Source: Woronichinia naegeliana WA131 (GTDB taxonomy: Bacteria > Cyanobacteriota > Cyanobacteriia > Cyanobacteriales > Microcystaceae). Taken from it: a stretch of 64,000 nucleotides of DNA. Made by a program: the position numbers and the translations under genes. The stretch covers positions 3,596,001 through 3,660,000 of the forward strand of contig CP073041.1 of the NCBI GenBank assembly GCA_025370055.1, read 5' to 3'. The notes beneath the pieces are model-generated. The model did not search any database, was not told the DNA's origin, and saw only the letters and a list, made by a program, of their open reading frames with translations. This document shows, piece by piece, positions 29,066 to 36,797 of this stretch (position 1 is the stretch's first letter; every line of letters starts with the position of its first letter).

Positions 29066-29836
29066 TCAAAGCAACTTAAATTTGTTAGTGTCTTTATTTG
29101 TCAAGATAAACCAAGGCTCTTTTGTCTTAAATCCGCCGTAGGTCTTTTTCCATTTACAGGCTAAATTAAATCCTCCAAATCCTTTCATTTTGGTAACGTT
29201 TATTTCATTCAAAAATAGACTTGTTCCCAGGGATAATCCCAACGCTCTCATTTCTTGGTAAAGCTGCTCATCTTCCGACACATTTGTCGTCTTTTTCTGT
29301 CTCAAACAAAAGTATAGACCCTTCTTTCCTAGCCACTTTCCCAGTGTGACTGAACAGAATTCTCTGTCCCCTAATATCACTATTTTGTATTCTGAGAATA
29401 GGCTTATTGCCTTCTCTAATACCCTTTTTTGAGCCGTTAAATTACGATTTCCTTTTTTGTCTAAAAATTCCCAATATACTAACACCGCTCTTTTCTCATA
29501 AATTAAGCTTACTGTCAGGATGTTTATTACACCCCAATTTGTTCTATCTATTGCTAGATATACACAACCATTTTTAACACATTTTTCTGGCTTCTTTATT
29601 AACTCTTTTACACAGGGAAACCAGATTTTCTCTATACTTAGTTTTTCCAGATTTAAAAATCTCTGTATTTTTCTCCTTCTACTTTCCATTAAGATGGGAA
29701 TTGGTAGAGCTTCCGCTATTCTTTCTAACCTCATATCTTGTAATATTTGCAAGCATCCTACTACTACAAATAGGAATAAGTATTCGGCTCGACTTAGATT
29801 CTCTTGTAGAGTGGCTTCATATTCTTTTGCTATCAT
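29066..29836 (-). pseudogene. IS4-type transposase, C-terminally truncated
   Basis: The 256-residue frame starts MIAKEYEATLQENLSRAEYL and has ALPIPILMESRRRKIQRFL, then CVYLAIDRTNWGVINILTVS (first catalytic aspartate) and YKIVILGDREFCSVTLGKWL (second). It stops at KDTNKFKLL before any catalytic glutamate or YREK motif, so the C-terminal third is missing. It is unlike the other IS4 at 25663. The left border lies near 29060, about 45 bp after the apc terminator. Confidence 0.75.
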
Positions 29837-29903
29837 GTTTTCCTTTTGGGGTTATTGTACTCTTTTATAGAGTATCTTGTCTTGTTTCTTTCTACTGTAA
29901 TCC

Positions 29904-30016
29904 GGCGTTGCTGACTTGAGGTATGAATCTCTAAAGATGCAATTTTTAAAACATTGACTCACACTGGTTTCTAGATGTATGCAAAATTCTATTTCATACC
30001 CTGATTAAGCAACGCC
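29904..30016. repeat. 113-bp MITE with GGCGTTGCT ends
   Basis: The ends GGCGTTGCTGACTTGAGG and (complement) GGCGTTGCTTAATCAGGG are imperfect inverted repeats that continue for about 25 bp (both reach GGTATGAA). A 12-bp direct repeat CTACTGTAATCC flanks it (29892-29903 and 30017-30028). No coding sequence and no parent element in the window. Confidence 0.82.
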
Positions 30017-30044
30017 CTACTGTAATCCTTGCTACACAGGACTT

Positions 30045-30282
30045 TTACCTACTCTTGTCGCCCCACCAGAGTAATCGGTTAAGCATTTCTTCTAGTTCTT
30101 CTATTGATTTAAATAGGCGATTGGCAATAAACTCTTTTGCTGAATGCCATACTAACTCTATTAAGTTATAGTCTGGACTATACTCTGGTAAAAACTCTAT
30201 TATTAAATTTGGCATTTTCTCTTTTATTTTCTCTAGAAACTCTTTCTTTTTATGAATACTTGCATTGTCTAATAGAATTTAT
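30045..30282 (-). pseudogene. IS630-type transposase C-terminal relic
   Basis: The minus strand reads ILLDNASIHKKKEFLEKI, then LIIEFLPEYSPDYNLIELVW and HSAKEFIANRLFKSIEELEE, ending at TAA 30047-30045. LDNAxxH and PYSPxxNxIExxW are the last two parts of the DDE_3 domain. It belongs to a third IS630 type, distinct from those at 11022 and 31216. The N-terminal part is absent; 30283-30435 has nothing I recognise. Confidence 0.78.
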
Positions 30283-30435
30283 TTTAATGTCACAGCATTT
30301 CTGTTCTTGCTTGCTTCAAGAATGTTCAAGATTAGTCACGAGCAATTTTATCGTTACTATCATCTTAATTTCAGAAAAAGATAGATATTTTGTCAACAGA
30401 GGGCAATCATTGAGCAAGACCTTGAGGAATAGAGC

Positions 30436-31203
30436 TTAAATTGCATAAAGAAAAATCCCTAAATACTCTTTGAGCACTAGAGTCGTTTGGGCTAGGGAAT
30501 CGACATTGGGAATCAGATTAATTAAGATGGTGCCGAGGGTGAACTGTTCTGTTTGGCCGACCTCAATCCGAAAATCTGTGGGTGCAGCAATAACATCTAT
30601 TCCTAGTTTTTGAAAAATAAGTTTACTTCTGGGCATATGAAAGGCCGATGTTACCAATAGCACTTGCTTAATTCCCCGTGCTTCTAGGATTTTTTTGACA
30701 TTGACTCCATTTTCGTAGGTATTGAGGGATAGAGGCTCTTCAACGATCGCCCTAGGGGGGACTCCAAAAAATTCCAACAAACTAGCCATATCTTTGGCTT
30801 CGGGTTGGCCTTGACTTAACCAAGTGATTCTTCCCCCGGTAACGATTAATAAAGGAGCTTTTCCTTCACGGTATAACTTGGCTCCATATAAAACGCGATC
30901 GCCGGCTTCAGACACTTCAATCATGGGTCGGGGCGGAATGGCGGAATAGATCCCTCCACCTAAGATGACAATGGCTTCGGCAGACGGTAAATGTTGCGGT
31001 AAATTTTGGTGTTCAAGGGACGCTAACAGGGCATCACTCACCCAACGATTACCAGTTAAGAGAAGTAATAACAGGGCTAATATTAGGGGAAACTGCAGCC
31101 ATGATCGCTTTTTCCAGGCGAGATAACTACTGAATGCTATCAGTAAGGTAATCAATCCGAGGGGATAGATGAAAAGAGGCAGTAATTTCGATAAAAATAA
31201 CAA
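30436..31203 (-). CDS. YdcF/SanA-like membrane protein (DUF218)
   Basis: The 255-residue protein has two N-terminal membrane helices (LLPLFIYPLGLITLLIAFSS and LQFPLILALLLLLLTG) followed by a DUF218 domain: AEAIVILGGGIYSAIPPRPM, LLIVTGGRITWLSQGQPEA, VKKILEARGIKQVLLVTSAF and SKLIFQKLGIDVIAAPTDF. Relatives include YdcF, ElyC and SanA, linked to envelope integrity; the biochemical role is not settled. The IS630 at 31216 lies only 12 bp upstream of the ATG, and the AGGAG ribosome site sits at the junction, so its promoter has been replaced. Confidence 0.88.
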   Translation of the reverse strand: MLFLSKLLPLFIYPLGLITLLIAFSSYLAWKKRSWLQFPLILALLLLLLTGNRWVSDALLASLEHQNLPQHLPSAEAIVILGGGIYSAIPPRPMIEVSEAGDRVLYGAKLYREGKAPLLIVTGGRITWLSQGQPEAKDMASLLEFFGVPPRAIVEEPLSLNTYENGVNVKKILEARGIKQVLLVTSAFHMPRSKLIFQKLGIDVIAAPTDFRIEVGQTEQFTLGTILINLIPNVDSLAQTTLVLKEYLGIFLYAI

Positions 31204-31215
31204 CCTTGGCTCCTA

Positions 31216-32440
31216 GTGGTCTGTCAAGCTAAAGATTGTGAATTTGAGGGAAAATGGAGAGGCTATTCATTACCTCAACAGATATCGTAATAAGTAACCA
31301 TGCTCAAGACCTATATTGTCCGATTAAGTCAAGAAGAACGTCAGACCCTAAAAGATTTGGTATCCATCGGCAAAGGAGCGGCTTACAAAATTAAGCACGC
31401 CAATATTCTGTTAAACATTGATGTGAATGGACAAGGATGGACGGATGAGGAAGCTGCCGCCGCCTTTAGTTGTCACCGCAACACAGTCGCCAATCTCAGG
31501 GAGCGATTGGTCAATGAAGGTGTGGAGTCAGCATTAAGCCGCAAGCCCCGCAAAACGCCGCCTCGTCAACCGATTATTGATGGAGAGGTAGAAGCAAAAC
31601 TAATCGCCTTACGTTGTGGAGAACCGCCTGCTGGTCAAGCCCGTTGGACATTGAGGTTACTAGCCGACAAGGCGGTCGAGTTAGAAATTGTGCCAGCAAT
31701 TAGTCACGAAACCGTGCGTCAAGTGTTAAAAAAAACGAACTAAAACCTCATCTGCGACAGATGTACGTGATTCCACCAGAAAAGAGTGCCGAATTTGTGT
31801 CTAACATGGAAGATGTTCTAGAAATTTATCACCGACCCTATGACCCCAATTGTCCAGTGATTTGCATGGATGAGCAACCTATACAATTGGTCAAAGAAAC
31901 CCGCCTTCCTCTACCAGCCAAACCTGGACAGCCAGAGGCGCATGATTACGAATATGAACGCAATGGAACAGCCAATATCTTTATGTTTACAGAACCCTTG
32001 TCTGGGTGGCGAAAGACAGTTGTCAGTGAACGTAGAACATCGGTTGACTGGGCAACAGAAATTAAGAATTTACTCGATAACGACTATGCTGATAACGACA
32101 AAGTCATTTTAGTATGTGATCAGCTAAATACTCACAAACTTGCCTCACTATATGAAGCATTTGAGCCTTCCACGGCTCGTCGTCTAGTCGAACGGTTGGA
32201 AATTCACCATACCCCAAAACATGGCAGTTGGCTTAATATTGCTGAAAACGAGCTGTCCGCAATGACTCGGCAATGCCTAGCTCGTCGAATTCCAGATCGG
32301 GAAACTTTAGAGCAAGAAACAACGGCTTGGTACACTCAGCGCAATCATTCCCAAAAGTCGGTAGATTGGCAATTCACGACGGCTGAGGCTCGTATCCGTC
32401 TCAAGCGTCTTTATCCACAAATAGAAAATTGACAGACCAC
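31216..32440 (+). mobile_element. IS630-family element, copy 2, complete
   Basis: The ends GTGGTCTGTCAAGC (31216) and (complement) GTGGTCTGTCAATTTTC (32440) bound 1225 bp, with TA at 31214-31215 and 32441-32442. The right flank is an IS1-like element broken at its TTTCTAG site; the left flank is the ydcF-like gene. The missing half of the IS1-like element shows that a deletion accompanied or followed insertion. Confidence 0.93.
31300..32432 (+). CDS. IS630-family transposase (two frames, -1 frameshift), copy 2
   Basis: Same arrangement as 7398-8530: a helix-turn-helix frame (31300-31743) ending just after a run of eight A residues, then the DDE_3 frame to 32432 with VICMDEQPIQL, LVCDQLNTHK and WLNIAENELSAM. 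The heptamer A AAA AAA at the end of frame one supports -1 slippage. Both ends of the element are intact, so this is the best candidate for an active IS630 here and for mobilising the apcA MITE. Confidence 0.88.
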
Positions 32441-32442
32441 TA

Positions 32443-32992
32443 GAAATAATTTCTGCTCTTTTCGACCACATTTTAAATGCCAAATAAAGCGGCTTGCCCT
32501 GTCCATGAGAACGATTGTCCACCCCTCAGAGGCACTTGCTTCTTTATTTTTTCCAACTTTTGTGTATAGTTCATCCCCTTCTATTACTAATTTAACAAAT
32601 TCATTCACTAAGGCGTATAAAAATAATGTCTCTTGTAATCCTGATAATTTCTTTTCCCAATTCAATATTGTTGTTTTCGCGTAGCCGAATACTCGGGCTG
32701 CTGCATTTAATCCTATTCCTTCCATTCTGGCTTTTAATACTTTTACAATTTCACTTAATGGGGTTTCTAAGCCAGCGATTACGCTACCATAAGTCTCAGC
32801 AAAACAAGAACTACATTCTTGACAAATGAACATTTTACGTTCCCCGTTACCTTTCGTTTGATAATGAGAATGTATTTTTATTTTTTCACTATAGCAATGA
32901 GGACAGTTTTTCTTGAATAAGGCATCCTCTTTCTCTTGGCACAAGCCAACATCATTCAGAATTTCCATAGAGCTTTTCTTTAATATTGACAT
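32443..32992 (-). pseudogene. IS1-like transposase, N-terminal fragment
   Basis: From ATG 32992 it reads MSILKKSSMEILNDVGLCQE, the zinc finger CPHC...FICQEC, FGYAKTTILNWEKKLSGLQE and VIEGDELYTKV, then RASRFIWHLKCGRKEQKLFL, where IS630 begins. The second and third catalytic residues are lost. Confidence 0.88.
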
Positions 32993-33140
32993 TGTTTTCT
33001 GTTTCCTTCTTCTTTGATATAATGACAATAATAATAGTATAATAAAAACGGGCCGATGTCTAGTCTTAAAATATTTTTCTATTTTCTCAAAGCCTTACAC
33101 CATAACTTTTTCCAACTTTGATCAGACGATACCAGTTCCC
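32443..33140 (-). mobile_element. IS1-like element, copy 3, left half
   Basis: The terminus at 33140 (complement GGAACTGGTATCGTCTGATC) and the following sequence match the left half of the element at 8854-10129, at lower identity at the start. The element is cut at 32443 by the IS630 insertion, and the right half is missing. Confidence 0.88.
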
Positions 33141-33212
33141 AAGCTTATGGATTTGTTAACTTTGATAATATGCGAAGTCGCTTTTTAGCTTGCTTTTCGT
33201 GATAAGTTTTGA

Positions 33213-33332
33213 TTATAACTCTTTATTCAGGAGAGCCAGAATTTTAGATAAATTAACGGCGATCGCGTGTAGATCGTCTTGGGGATTAAGGAGTGCGACC
33301 CAATAACCTGTATCTGCAAAAACGGTTCTCAC
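33213..33332 (-). pseudogene. PIN-domain (VapC-like) toxin, truncated
   Basis: From GTG 33332 it reads VRTVFADTGYWVALLNPQDD and LHAIAVNLSK, the N-terminal PIN pattern with the first catalytic aspartate (FADTGYW), then diverges and stops at TAA (33215-33213) after 39 codons. Full toxins are ~130-150 residues with further acidic residues. The GTG overlaps the TGA of the upstream gene, a translationally coupled layout typical of toxin-antitoxin pairs. It was probably cut when the IS1-like element or an associated deletion arrived. Confidence 0.72.
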
Positions 33333-33541
33333 GAATTATCCTGTTGTTGATAATGATCAAAGTTGCGGGCTAAATCGGTAGGAAGTTTGGCCCATTCTTC
33401 TTGGGGAACTTGAGCAGAAAGGCGGGCGGCTAATTCCCAAATTGGTTCAGCATTATAGTCAAATTGAATATCACTAGTTTTTTGCTCTGGGTTAGGTAAA
33501 TTGTTAAGGGGTTTTGATTGGGGATGAATGGGAGTTTTCAT
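33329..33541 (-). CDS. Antitoxin-like small protein
   Basis: The 70-residue protein MKTPIHPQSKPLNNLPNPEQ contains IWELAARLSAQVPQEEWAKL and PTDLARNFDHYQQQDNS. Similar short proteins precede PIN-domain toxins in cyanobacteria, and here its stop overlaps the start of a truncated PIN gene. No ribbon-helix-helix or AbrB motif is obvious; the role rests on context. With the toxin broken it may be an orphan antitoxin. Confidence 0.65.
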   Translation of the reverse strand: MKTPIHPQSKPLNNLPNPEQKTSDIQFDYNAEPIWELAARLSAQVPQEEWAKLPTDLARNFDHYQQQDNS

Positions 33542-33664
33542 AGTTCAGGTTTCACTTCGTATTGATATTTTGATTATACACAGGGTTTAACTGTGCGATC
33601 GCGGTTTCTTTTTACGAACAGGGGCGATCGTCTATAATCAAAGTTATTGTGCTGTTAATCCGCG

Positions 33665-34081
33665 ATGACTACCACTCCTAAAACCACCGTCACCTATAGC
33701 CTCGAAGACATCCTCGAACGTATTGAGGATAAAATAGATGCGCGTTTCGAGAAGATGGATGCACGTTTCGAGAAGTTGGATGCGCGTTTCGAGAAAATTG
33801 ATCGGCAGTTTGAACGTCTTGAAAACAAGATGGATAGTCAGTTTGCAGAAGTTAATCAACGTTTAACTAAGTTAGAGGTAGGGCAAGCTGAACTTTCGGG
33901 AGATATTAAGGCTCTTGATGAAAGGTTATCGGGAGAAATTAAAACCTTAGACGGGAAAGTGGATGGGCTTGGTAAGCGTTTGGATAATCAAGAGTTTTTG
34001 AATCGTGGGGTTGTGGTGGCAGTTTTAGCTGCGTTAATTGCAGGAGGGGCTAAGTTATTTGGATTTTTACCCAAGAGTTGA
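33665..34081 (+). CDS. Heptad-repeat coiled-coil protein with C-terminal membrane anchor
   Basis: The 138-residue protein has tandem 7-residue units at ~25-50 (DARFEKM, DARFEKL, DARFEKI, DRQFERL), then a long coiled coil (SQFAEVNQRLTKLEVGQAEL, SGEIKTLDGKVDGLGKRLDN). It ends in one hydrophobic helix (GVVVAVLAALIAGGAKLFGF) and a short basic tail. The layout is a C-terminally anchored rod, as in many uncharacterised cyanobacterial proteins. No enzyme motif. The 21-bp DNA units are nearly identical, so the repeat number may vary between strains. Confidence 0.75.
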   Translation: MTTTPKTTVTYSLEDILERIEDKIDARFEKMDARFEKLDARFEKIDRQFERLENKMDSQFAEVNQRLTKLEVGQAELSGDIKALDERLSGEIKTLDGKVDGLGKRLDNQEFLNRGVVVAVLAALIAGGAKLFGFLPKS

Positions 34082-34223
34082 TTTTTGAAGTTAGGGGTGA
34101 TCGCGGAATAGTTAATAATTGATAGTGAATAGTTAACAGATTTTATGTTGATCAAAGTATTCTTGCTTTTTGGGTTTGATCTCGTTTAAAATAGACAAAT
34201 AAAACTTTTTAGCAGAGATTTCT

Positions 34224-34625
34224 ATGGATATTGTTTGGTTAGTGGGTTTATTAACGCCTTACTTACCTTTTTTAATGGGGTTGGGGCAAAAAGCGATGGA
34301 AAAAGGTTCGGAAAAGCTGGGGGAAAAAGGAGCAGAGGAGATTTGGAATAAGTTATCTCCCCAGATAAACACCGAGCCAGGCGTTTTGGCGATCGCAAAG
34401 GATGTGGCGATTAATCCTGATAATGAAATGGCGAAGACGACTCTGGCCTATCATTTGGATAAAATTCTTAATGCGCCAGATAATGCGGTTTTAAAGGCAG
34501 AAATTGCTCAAATTCTGGAAGAGGCTCCCGCAAAAAGTAAATTTAATATTGATGCGAAAGGAAGCCAGATCGGGGTGATTGGCGATCGCGGCAAGGTGAT
34601 CATGAATTTCGGGTCGAAACCGTGA
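34224..34625 (+). CDS. Small membrane-domain protein with C-terminal IGxIGDR motif; possible effector
   Basis: I do not know a name for this 133-residue protein. It begins with a hydrophobic segment (MDIVWLVGLLTPYLPFLMG), then an amphipathic helix (GQKAMEKGSEKLGEKGAEEI) and a helical domain (VLAIAKDVAINPDNEMAKTT, LKAEIAQILEEA). It ends FNIDAKGSQIGVIGDRGKVI plus MNFGSKP. That tail aligns with the N-terminus of the next protein (YNLNLQNSPVGAIGDRNQVT), 9 of 23 residues being identical. Effector-with-C-terminal-motif next to receptor-with-N-terminal-motif is the layout described for bacterial amyloid signalling motifs in NLR-like systems. That role is inference. Confidence 0.65.
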   Translation: MDIVWLVGLLTPYLPFLMGLGQKAMEKGSEKLGEKGAEEIWNKLSPQINTEPGVLAIAKDVAINPDNEMAKTTLAYHLDKILNAPDNAVLKAEIAQILEEAPAKSKFNIDAKGSQIGVIGDRGKVIMNFGSKP

Positions 34626-34673
34626 TCCCAAAAATCATTCTGTAGGGGCGAATGGCGTTCGCCCATTGAGTTA

Positions 34674-34696
34674 GGATTTGGAAACCAAACCCCTAC
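34674..34696 (-). repeat. Inverted copy of a dispersed GTAGGGGTTTGG repeat
   Basis: This is the exact 23-bp reverse complement of 36709-36731 (unit begins GTAGGGGTTTGGTTTCC). Together they bracket the TPR gene. An adjacent hairpin, GGGCGAA-TGGCG-TTCGCCC, lies at about 34645-34663. Sequences of this kind are common between genes in cyanobacteria. Confidence 0.8.
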
Positions 34697-34727
34697 CGCA
34701 TTTTTTAGGATATTTTGAGGATTTTTT

Positions 34728-36674
34728 ATGAATGAGGCTACATACAATCTGAATTTACAAAATAGTCCTGTGGGCGCGATTGGCGATCGTAATCAGGTCA
34801 CTCAGAATATTATTGTGCAATCTCCTGATTATCAAGCTTTGATGGCTGGGATTAAGGATAAAAAAAGGCTTTTACGGCTAGAAACTGATCCTTTAGAAAA
34901 ATTAGAAATTTCTGGGGAATTACAACAACTGGAAGCGCAGTTAGAGCAGTTCAAGGAAAATATTGTCAGGTTAGCCGAAACTTTTAGCAAAATCGAAATC
35001 AATACGGAACGCCTACGACAAGCGAAGGACTATTTTGATCAAGGGCAATTTCGGGAAGCGGATGCCATTCTGCAAGCGGAGGAAATGGTCAAGGATTTGA
35101 ATAAACTACTGCAAAAAGACCAACAGCTTGATCAACAAAAAGCCGAAGTCAGAGCCAGCCGTGAACAAATCGCCAACGAGTTTCTGATTAAAGCCCAACT
35201 CTGGGCCACTTTTTATGAGCAGTCCAACCGCTTTGAGCAGACCTGTGAATATTTTGCTGAGTCCCTACGCGCCTTGAAAACAACGGACAATTTATTTGCC
35301 TACGCTGTATTTCTACAAAAACATAATCAATTGGATCAAGCGAATCTTTACTACACAGAAGCTCTTCAGATTTATAGAAATTTAGGAGATTTGCCTCTTG
35401 TGGCCACGATGCTCAACAATTTGGCTGCTTTGCATTACGCTAAAAATGAAAGGTTGATCGCGGAGCAAGAATACCAAGAGGCTTTGCGGATTTATCAAAA
35501 ATTAGCGGTAGAGACTCCCCGTTCTTTTCTGCCCGATGTAGCCACAACTCTCAACAATTTGGCTGTTTTGCATAGGAATAAAAATGAAATGGCGATCGCC
35601 GAGCAAGAATACCAAGAGGCATTGGAGATTAGGAGAGAATTAGCGGTAGAGAATCCCCGTTCTTTTCTGCCCTATGTGGCAGTGACTCTCAACAATTTAG
35701 CTGTTTTGCATTGGAATAAAAATGAAATGGCGATCGCGGAGCAAGAATACCAAGAGGCTTTGCAGATTAGGAGAGAATTAGCGGTAGAGAATCCCCGTTC
35801 TTTTCTGCCCGATGTAGCCACAACTCTCAACAATTTGGCTGTTTTGCATAGGAATAAAAATGAAATGGCGATCGCCGAGCAAGAATGCCAAGAGGCTTTG
35901 CGGATTTACCGAGAATTAGCGTTAGAGAATCCCCGTTCTTTTCTGCCCGATGTAGCCATGACTCTCAACAATTTGGCTAATTTGCACCTTGATATAAATG
36001 AAGTGGCGATCGCCGAGCAAGAATACCAAGAGGCTTTGCAGATTTACCGAGAATTAGCGGTAGAGAATCCCCGTTCTTTTCTGCCTGATGTGGCCATGAC
36101 TCTCAACAATTTGGCTGTTTTGCACCAATGTAAAAATGAAAGGTTGATCGCGGAGCAAGAATACCAAGAGGCATTGCAGATTAGGAGAGAATTAGCGGTA
36201 GAGAATCCCCGTTCTTTTCTGCAATATGTGGCCACGACTCTCAACAATTTGGCTAATTTGCATCAGAATAAAAATGAAATGGTAATCGCAGAGCAAGAAT
36301 ACCAAGAGGCATTGCAGATTAGGAGAGAATTAGCGGTAGAGAATCCCCGTTCTTTTCTGCCTGATGTCGCCATGACTCTCAACAATTTGGCTATTTTGCA
36401 TTGGAATAAAAATGAAATGGCGATCGCGGAGCAAGAATACCAAGAGGCTTTGCAGATTAGGAGAAAATTAGCGGTAGAGAATCCCCGTTCTTTTCTGCCC
36501 AAGGTTGCCATGACTTTGATTAATCTCAGTCTTTTTTATAAACAAGATCAACCAGAAGCCTCTATTACTCTCGCAGAAGAAGTTCTGGAAATTGCCCAAC
36601 AGTTTCCCGATCTGCCAAGCGTTCAACAATATGCCGAGGCCGCCCGCGCAGTTTTACAGGCAATATTAGAATGA
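34728..36674 (+). CDS. TPR-repeat protein with N-terminal IGxIGDR motif; possible receptor
   Basis: The 648-residue protein has a short N-terminal motif (residues ~5-28, SPVGAIGDRNQVTQN), a coiled coil (~35-85, KDKKRLLRLETDPLEKLEIS) and a helical region (~95-200). TPR-type repeats follow from ~215 to ~600: seven near-identical 46-residue units (LAVENPRSFLPDVA..TLNNLA.LH..KNEMAIAEQEYQEAL.IRRE) plus divergent units at each end. No NTPase or NACHT motif is visible. It starts 102 bp after the previous gene on the same strand. Binding to a partner or ligand through the TPR array is expected from the fold; a receptor role is inference. Confidence 0.78.
   Translation: MNEATYNLNLQNSPVGAIGDRNQVTQNIIVQSPDYQALMAGIKDKKRLLRLETDPLEKLEISGELQQLEAQLEQFKENIVRLAETFSKIEINTERLRQAKDYFDQGQFREADAILQAEEMVKDLNKLLQKDQQLDQQKAEVRASREQIANEFLIKAQLWATFYEQSNRFEQTCEYFAESLRALKTTDNLFAYAVFLQKHNQLDQANLYYTEALQIYRNLGDLPLVATMLNNLAALHYAKNERLIAEQEYQEALRIYQKLAVETPRSFLPDVATTLNNLAVLHRNKNEMAIAEQEYQEALEIRRELAVENPRSFLPYVAVTLNNLAVLHWNKNEMAIAEQEYQEALQIRRELAVENPRSFLPDVATTLNNLAVLHRNKNEMAIAEQECQEALRIYRELALENPRSFLPDVAMTLNNLANLHLDINEVAIAEQEYQEALQIYRELAVENPRSFLPDVAMTLNNLAVLHQCKNERLIAEQEYQEALQIRRELAVENPRSFLQYVATTLNNLANLHQNKNEMVIAEQEYQEALQIRRELAVENPRSFLPDVAMTLNNLAILHWNKNEMAIAEQEYQEALQIRRKLAVENPRSFLPKVAMTLINLSLFYKQDQPEASITLAEEVLEIAQQFPDLPSVQQYAEAARAVLQAILE
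35502..36467 (+). repeat. Seven 138-bp tandem repeats in the TPR gene
   Basis: Units start at 35502, 35640, 35778, 35916, 36054, 36192 and 36330, and a divergent eighth begins at 36468. Each encodes 46 residues and carries conserved stretches such as GAGAATCCCCGTTCTTTTCT, and most have a GCGATCGC-like site. The near identity at DNA level, synonymous sites included, points to recent expansion or gene conversion. Confidence 0.92.
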
Positions 36675-36708
36675 TGATTCAGACCAAGCGATCAGCCAAA
36701 ATGTCCTC

Positions 36709-36763
36709 GTAGGGGTTTGGTTTCCAAATCCATTATTTTATTAAAATTAAAGGGCGATTTGTT
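36709..36763 (+). repeat. Dispersed repeat, copy upstream of the antitoxin-like gene
   Basis: A ~55-bp sequence beginning GTAGGGGTTTGGTTTCC and ending in TTAAAGGGCGAT recurs with few changes at 37224-37278. The pair brackets the gene at 36798-37178 as direct repeats. Confidence 0.85.
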
Positions 36764-36797
36764 AAAATTAAACCATTACACAAACCGAATTTTCAAC

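Noticed and set aside
35502-36467. Regularly spaced repeats that could suggest a CRISPR array
   Set aside because: The 138-bp units are continuous coding repeats of a TPR protein with no unique spacers of constant length and no cas genes.
36044-36511. Open frames on the minus strand inside the TPR gene
   Set aside because: They are repetitive shadows of the plus-strand TPR repeats, with no ribosome site and unnatural composition.
36717-36797. Upstream ATG for the antitoxin-like gene
   Set aside because: It lies inside a dispersed intergenic repeat that is also present away from genes, while ATG 36798 gives the typical MAQITLDIPDEL start.
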